Of a DNA stretch of 64,000 nt, positions 57,801 through 64,000 are shown in pieces. The notes beneath the pieces are model-generated. The model searched no databases, was not told the origin of the DNA, and saw nothing but the letters and a program-made list of their open reading frames with translations. The stretch lies in the NCBI RefSeq assembly GCF_947179165.1, contig NC_077237.1, forward strand, positions 83,676,341-83,740,340, in the 5' to 3' direction. The translations under genes and the position numbers were made by a program. This DNA comes from Solanum dulcamara (taxonomy: Eukaryota; Streptophyta; Magnoliopsida; Solanales; Solanaceae). Within the stretch, counting starts at the first letter, position 1. Every line of letters starts with the position of its first letter.

Positions 57801-59539
57801 AATGCTGTCATCTTTCACTCGGACAATGTGATAAACACACCCCTTTGAGATTAGCTTCCTGGCCCTAAGGTATGAAATAAACTTACCCTTAGGCGCAATA
57901 GGACTACCCTTCCACTCTATGACAGCCTCATTCGGGAATTTGAATGTGACAATCTAAGTTCTACAATCAATAGAGGCATAACAGACATAGAGCCAGTCCA
58001 TGCCAAGGATCACGTCAAAATCAACCATGTCCAACTCAACTAGGTCGGCCAAGATATCCCTGTGATAAATGGACACAGTGCAATCTCTATAGACTCTCTC
58101 AGCTAAGACAGAATCACCGACAGGAGTGGCCACACTAAAAGGCTCAAGAAGACGTTCAGGAATTTTATTGAATTTACTAGCCACATAAGGAGTCACAAAA
58201 GATAGGGTGGCACCCGGATCCATCAATACATAACAATCAAAAGAAGAGACTCAAATCATACCCGTCACGACGTTTGGAGAGTTCTCCTGATCTTGGCAAC
58301 TACCCATGGCATATAGGCGGTTTGTACCTCCACTCGTACCTGAAGTAGTGCCTCTCTGATTACCTCTAGCCGGCAGTGCGGTGGCAGAATGCTGGATGCT
58401 ATTTCCCCCTGTTGGACACTCCCTCTGAAAATGGCCCATTTGGCCGCATTTATAACAACCAACCCTTCCCGCTCTGCATTCTACTAAGTTGAGCCTACCA
58501 CACTTACTGCATGATGGCTTCCCCCTCGCACCTTGACTTACACTGGCCTGGGATTGATAACCCTGGGGCCTGAAATTCTGGCGGCCTTGTCCCTGCCGAT
58601 CATACCTGTTCTGCGGCATTGGTGCACTGGCGGTAGATGAGGCATAGTTGGAAGGCCTCTTCTGGACGAAGGACCTGTTGCCCTTGCCTTGCCTCTGCTC
58701 ATTATCATGGCCCGCTGATTTTGCCTTCTTGCTCAGGTGCTCTTCTCTGTCCTTTCTTTTCTCATCCTCCACCTGTTGAGCATATACCATTAGTCTCGAA
58801 ATATCCATGTCCGAGATCAACAATGCTGCTTTGCACTCCTTCTTCACATGCCTCCCTAATACGGAGACGAACTTCCTCATCTTTGACCTCACATCAGGAA
58901 TCATTTCTGGAGCATACCTGGACAGCTGGATGAACTTCAAGCCATACTCCTTAACTGTCATCCCCTCCTGTTTCAGATTAACAAATTCCTCCACCTTCGC
59001 TTCCCTCAATTCTCGGAGAAATAAGTGGTCAAGAAAAGCTCCCTCAAATTCATCCCACCTAGCAGGTTCAGCATCCTCGCCCCTACCTTGTTCCCATTGG
59101 TTATACCAAACGTTTGCCATATCTCTGAGTTGATAAGACACCAACTCAACTCCCTCAATTTCTGTAGCATGCATAGCTTTCAGAATCTTCCACATCTCAT
59201 CAATAAAGTTTTGGGATCTTCATCGACCTTAGAACCCGTGAATGCAGGTGGATTCATCCTCAGAAAGTCTCTAATTCTAGTGGCAGCAGATGGCTCTTGG
59301 GAGCTAGAGCTAAGAGCCGGCGAACTCTGATTACCACTTCGGGCAGCCATTAGTTGCGTGAGCATTGCAATAGCCCCTTGAAACTCTGCCTCTGATGTGG
59401 GTGCAGGTGGGGTAGCTGGCACTTGGGGTGCCTCGGAGTATCTCGCAGGTCGGCCTCTAGCCCTTGCCGGGCGTGCCTCGGACTGGGGCATCCCGGCGTT
59501 ATCAACATTCCTCTGGCTAGCAGTACGTTTTGGAGGCAT
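54810..59539 (-). pseudogene. Chromovirus gag-pol polyprotein, broken by stops and one frameshift
   Basis: Gag starts at 59539 (MPPKRTASQ). A frameshift lies near 59190-59230; all later parts share one frame. Gag has a canonical knuckle CYKCGQMGHFQREC (near 58450) and a decayed Cys box upstream (CSKCGRLNLVEC). Protease has DPGATLSFV (58220) and GMDWL. Reverse transcriptase spans 57680-57050 with [19 protein letters not shown] and FIDDILVYS. RNase H is at 56840-56440, with [11 protein letters not shown] and ALSRL. Integrase is at 56110-55450, with an HPG...CPNCQ zinc site, [10 protein letters not shown] and [11 protein letters not shown] chromodomain is at about 55010-54870 (ILDRQVRKLRNKEVASVKV). 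In-frame stops are at 58251, 57954, 56847, 55683, about 55605 and 55374. It cannot yield a full polyprotein. Confidence 0.92.
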
Positions 59540-59699
59540 TATCTGTAACGTACAAACGCACGAATTAGAAAGGAGTCTTGTAGAGTTTTAACTCTATCGC
59601 ACGAAGTCAGAGTATGAAAAAAGTGAAATCATTCCTAATGTCCCTTAGCCTCTTGATTATAAGTGTGGTGCACAACACACCCATAAGCAAGACTCTACT

Positions 59700-62014
59700 T
59701 GTCACGCCTCGGGAGGGTACCCTAGACGTAACCGGCACCCGAATGCCATTTCTGACCTCCGAGAGAACCACCTGGTACAGTCACTCCTTCATTCAAGCAC
59801 ATTCTCTTAGCAGGAACTCAATTTAAAGAAATACTTTTCATAATATAAGGGCCGAAGGCCAAACATTTACAATCAAAAGAAGACAATAAAAATAGGACTC
59901 CTCAAGATGACCGCTCGACCTCCCACACTCCAGTCTATGAAGCCTCTACTCATGTCAAAAAGGTGCCAATGACAAGCCCATGGCTACCAACAATCTAAAT
60001 AAAAGGAAGAACAACAAAACTGTACAAGAAGGCCCAATATCCTCCGGGAACTAGGAGGACTCGCCGACTGGCTGGAAGTGTATGTGGATCTTCAACGGAG
60101 CGCCGGTTGATGATCTCTAGTACCTGTCTCTGTATCATGAAACGATGCAGGCCAAATGGCGTCAGTACATGGAATGTACGAGTATGTAAAATGGCCGAAT
60201 ACAACGAACATCAAGGAAGAATAAATCAACTCGGGAGCTCAACTCAAAAGGGATGACAACTCAGTCAAATGTCCTAAGTCTAAACAAGGATATGATTTAG
60301 ACTGGACCAATCATATACAATTCAACTCAATCTGACTCAGAGTACTATCAACACCTATTTGGGAGTTTCTCTTAACCGACAACCAACACTTACGAGCCAG
60401 TGAAGGTACAACGAAACGACGTCATTGTCACGCCCGTTCATACCTTGCCAGGGCATGAACGATGAACACTCATGGATCCAATCCAACCAGGTCCTATAAT
60501 GTCAGGACAAAAGCTCTCGGGGAAGCATCCGACTTTAACGGTTCAATCCCCCCTACGTTTGGCAACACAGGTATTGGGTTCGAGTATGGACTATACTCTT
60601 GCCCAATTCGGTGCTCGATACTCCTCCCAAGACTCAATGCTCATAAAACTCCATCCAATCAACTCAATCAACTCATATCAACAAGTCTCATTACAACCTT
60701 GTCAACTCATCAACTCTATCACAATCAAATCTCTTCCAAGCATACTAATTGCTCAATCTCAATCATATCTTCAAAGAAAATTTAAATGCACATGTATAAC
60801 ATCATCTAGATATAATCAATCATTACCTTCATCCATTTGAGAAAATCCTCATGACTCACCACATCTTCAAGACTTCAAATCGACATTTTTATAATAGGCA
60901 ACATTTTTAAGAAAATAATATACTTTATCAAATCTACATAATTAAGAAGATCAATAAAACATATTTAGCAACTCATTCCTTCATCATCTCATACTCACAT
61001 AAGGGCTCATTTTAGGAACCTCTTAGCTCAACAACATTGGCACATAAATAATTAAATAAAATGGAGACAAAGCTCATTCAAACATGTACCATACCAAGAA
61101 ACTTCATTTTCATGAATATCTAACCTCAAAACAAGAATAGGGCACATGGATGGACTCAACCCATGTTTTGGATAGCCTTACATACCTTAGTGAAGACTTG
61201 AAGAAAACCTTGTAGTTGGGTCTTCAATGGAGGACTCAAATCTTGAAGTTCTTGGACTCCTTTTTGGTTGGAAATGGAGAAGAAGAGAAGAGAGAAGGGA
61301 GAGGAGCTAGGGCTTTTCTTTAGAGAGAGAGTGGGGGCTGAATAAATGCCCCCAAAATACACAAGGCTTGTGTATATATAATTTGGGAAATTTCCCAAAT
61401 TGCCCTTCCTCCAATTTCTGAAAATCAGGCAAAAACGCCCTTGGCGCGATAGTGGCGCGTCGCGCCCTTACAGCGCCAAGGCCAATTACGCCTAAAACCT
61501 GCACAACTTTTAGTGGCGCGTCGCGCCAGGGACCAAACTACTGAGGCATGTTTCTGGCGCGATAGTGGCGCGTCGCGCCCTTACAGCGCCAAAGCCATTT
61601 CCCCAGCAGTTGCAACCCAGGCCAAAAAATGAAATTCCTGTCGTGCTAGTTCGTCTTCGGATCGTCATATCTTTTGACTCCGAACTCCAAAATTTACGTT
61701 CTTGGTGGCGTTGGAAAGAAGAGTCGACGACCTTTAATTTGATAGGTCGTGGGCCACCCAGATTGACGTCCTTCAAAAGATAGGGTCGTTAAAAGTCGAC
61801 CCTTACATGAACTCGTCCTAAACTTAGCCACGACGGATCTTTTGGACTTAGCTCGGTCCTAGGGGTTCTCAATGACCCCACATCACCTCCAACGCTCTTA
61901 AATTCCTCAGGGACTCATCTTAACTCGAGCACATACTTCGAAATAAATACGATGGGCCCCACACGTGTACAAAGAAAGCCCGAATCTTAGGAAGAAATTT
62001 TGAGGGGTGTTACA
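59700..62014 (-). mobile_element. 2.3-kb solo LTR inserted next to the primer-binding site
   Basis: It starts TGTCACGCCTCGGGAGGG and ends GGGGTGTTACA. Flanks ctact (59695-59699) and ctatt (62015-62019) are a 5-bp target duplication with one change. Removing it joins the leader ('cttcatagactcc...' with 'agactctact') into a continuous sequence. Its divergence from the host element's own LTRs shows that it came from a different family member. Confidence 0.8.
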
Positions 62015-62076
62015 CTATTAGACACAGCTTCATAGACTCCCTAGGACACTTGAACTCTGGGCTTTGATAAAATGTT
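62015..62076 (-). other. Primer-binding region of the chromovirus
   Basis: Read on the minus strand after the 5' LTR, 'ttatcaaagcccagag' resembles the tggtatcagagcc primer site complementary to initiator tRNA-Met, with several changes. The leader then reads 'ggagtctatgaagctgtgtc' up to the solo LTR insertion. Confidence 0.65.
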
Positions 62077-64000
62077 TGTCACGCCCCGGGAGGGTACTCC
62101 AGACGTGACCGGCACTTGAAAGCCATTTCTGACCTTCAAGCGAACCACCTGATTTAGTCACCTCATCATTCAATCACACTCACCCAAAAGAGGGGTCAAT
62201 CATAGCATACTATTCACATTTCAGGGCCGAAGGCCAAACATATTCAACCCAGCAAGACAAGAAAAAAATAGAACTCCTCAAAATAACAGTCCAACCTTCC
62301 CACACCCTAGTCTATGAAGCCTCTATCCAAGTCTAGAAGGTGCCAATGACAAGTCCATGGCTACCAACAATTAAAATAAAAGAAATGACAACAAAACTGT
62401 ACAAGAAGGCTCAATATCCTCCGGGAACTAGGAGGACTCACCAACTAGCTGGAAGTGTGTGTGGATCTTCAACGGAGCGCCGGTTGATGATCTCTAGTAC
62501 CTGCCTCTGCATCATGAAACGATGCAGGCCAAATGGCGTCAGTACATGGAATGTACGAGTATGTAAAATGGCCGGAGGAAACAACATCAAGAAGGCATCA
62601 ATATCAACTTAGGATATTAACTCATATATATATACATAACCACTCACTCAAATGTCCTAAGTCCAACAAGAATAGTTTAGACAGGACTAACTCATAAGCC
62701 ACTTAACTCAACTGACTCGGAGCACTATCAAGGCCTAAATGGGAGTTTCTCTTAACCGACAACCATCACCTATGAGTCGGTGATAGTACAACAATCAGAC
62801 GTTGTTGCCACGTCCGTCCATACCTTGCCAGGGCATGAACGCCTCCCTAATCATAGATACCATCAATTAGTCAGGTCCTATCATTTTAGGACAGTAAAAT
62901 AGGAAACATCCGACTTTAACGGTTCGATCCCATGGGAAGCATCCGACTTTAACGGTTCCATCCCTATCTACGTTGGCGGCGTAGTTTCTGGGGTTCGAGT
63001 ATGGACTATACTCTTGCCCTCTTTGGTGCTCGATACTCCTCCCATGACTCTATGCTCATAAGACTCCCTCCAATCATCTCAAACAAGCCCTCACGGCTAG
63101 TCTCATGTGGAACATTTCCCACTTATCAACTCTATCCTCATTCTTAACTCAATTTGAGTCATGATGGCAAGTCTCATTTAGGACCTTATCCACTCCTCAA
63201 TTCTATCCTCAAATCAACTCAATCAAGCCTCATTTACCCAAACATTTATGACATCTCCTCAAGATTCGGCACAACTCTATGACTTCAACTCAACAATTCA
63301 AGTAGAATAACACATTTAAGGAAATTGACTTAAGCAACATAGTCACATGGCTAAAGAGATCAACAAGACGTAACAACAAGTCATCTCCATCAACTCATAA
63401 TAACATGAAGGATTTTAGGGACTTCTTAGCTCAACAACATCAACACATATAGCATCAAATAAATAGGAGACAAAGTTCATACAAACATAAACCATACCAA
63501 GAAACTCTATTTTCATGAACATCTAACTTCAAGGCAAGAGTAGGACACATAGGTGGACTCAACCCATGTTTTGGATAGCCTTACATACCTTAGTGAAGAC
63601 TTGAAGAAAACCTTGTGGTTGGGTCTTCAATGGAGGACTCAAATCTTGAAGCTCTTGGACTCTTTTGTTAGAAATGGAGAAGAAGAAGAAGAGAAAGAGA
63701 GAGAAGCTCCTAGGACTTTTTAGAGAGAGAGTGGGGGCTGAAGAAAATGATCCCAAAATAGTCTAGGGTGATACATATATAATTTGGGGTAATTCCCAAA
63801 TTGCCCCTTCTCAAAGTTCTGAAAAATAGGCAAAAATGCACCTGGCGCGATAGTGGCGCATCGCGCCATTGCAGCGCCAGGCCGAAATACGCCTAAAACC
63901 TGCACACCTCGTAGTGGCGCGCCGCGCCAGAGACCAAACTACTGAGGCATGTTTCTGGCGCGATAGTGGTGCGTCGCGCCCTTACAGTGCCAAGGCCATT
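62077..64000 (-). repeat. 5' LTR of the chromovirus, cut by the window end
   Basis: It starts TGTCACGCCCCGGGAGGG and carries every landmark of the family, including a doubled 'gaagcatccgactttaacgg' at about 62900-62955 and the GC-rich palindrome cluster at 63838-63998. By comparison with 59700-62014, some 400 bp remain beyond the window. Confidence 0.85.

Larger units (their letters stand above)
53804..64000 (-). mobile_element. Ty3-gypsy chromovirus (Tekay/Del-like), continuing past the window
   Basis: In element sense (minus) the 5' LTR is 64000 (and beyond) to 62077, the primer-binding region 62076-62015, a solo LTR insertion 62014-59700, the rest of the leader and gag-pol 59699-54685, and the 3' LTR 54684-53804. 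The LTRs at 62077 and 53804 pair: by eye about nine differences in roughly 660 aligned bases. The LTR at 59700 is clearly more diverged, hence not part of the pair. The 3' LTR has a large internal deletion. The chromodomain at the end of pol supports a chromovirus. Confidence 0.88.

Overview
This is a stretch of plant nuclear DNA, almost certainly from the nightshade family (Solanaceae) and most like Solanum. The evidence is AT-rich intergenic DNA, intron-rich genes with GT/AG splice sites, SINEs that look like the Solanaceae TS and Au types, an L1-type LINE with a C-terminal RNase H domain, Ty1-copia elements, and a Ty3-gypsy chromovirus with very long LTRs bounded by TGTCACGCC and GGGGTGTTACA. 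The species cannot be fixed from the sequence alone. I see no tRNA, rRNA, CRISPR array or prokaryotic feature.

Layout. 1-514 is the end of an LTR. 515-4670 is AT-rich intergenic DNA with two families of diverged tandem repeats and a small foldback element. 4970-7124 is an intact seven-exon A3-type cyclin gene on the + strand. 8317-14932 is a full-length but decayed L1 LINE with a clean target-site duplication. 15162-15609 is a MITE. 15773-17628 is a peculiar GC-rich degenerate satellite inside inverted flanks. 18369-40480 is a minus-strand gene of the HOS15/TBL1 family (LisH plus WD40), rearranged and split by about 14 kb of nested retrotransposons. 41037-42063 is a long-TIR MITE. 44165-47815 is a second copy of the cyclin segment in which the cyclin is a pseudogene. 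47985-64000 is a pile of LTRs from one chromovirus family, including one element with gag-pol on the minus strand (53804 to beyond the window end).

The most interesting locus is the HOS15-like gene. Exons 1-3 and exons 1-2 of the ancestral gene lie in tandem. The first exon 3 runs, without a stop and in frame, through the former 5' leader of the second exon 1. All splice phases agree, so a continuous 13-exon, 555-codon reading frame can be read by eye from 40480 to 18369. It predicts two successive LisH-type modules before one WD40 propeller. The long charged linker usual in this family is missing, because a second deletion fused the middle of exon 2 to the start of the WD40 exon. Promoter/exon-1 modules are present three times. 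Whether this gene is transcribed and its 14.4-kb intron spliced cannot be judged from sequence.

The genes do not form a pathway. The cyclin duplication, the HOS15-like exon duplication and the nested LTRs show a locus that was repeatedly rearranged and invaded, with the order of events readable from nesting and target-site duplications.
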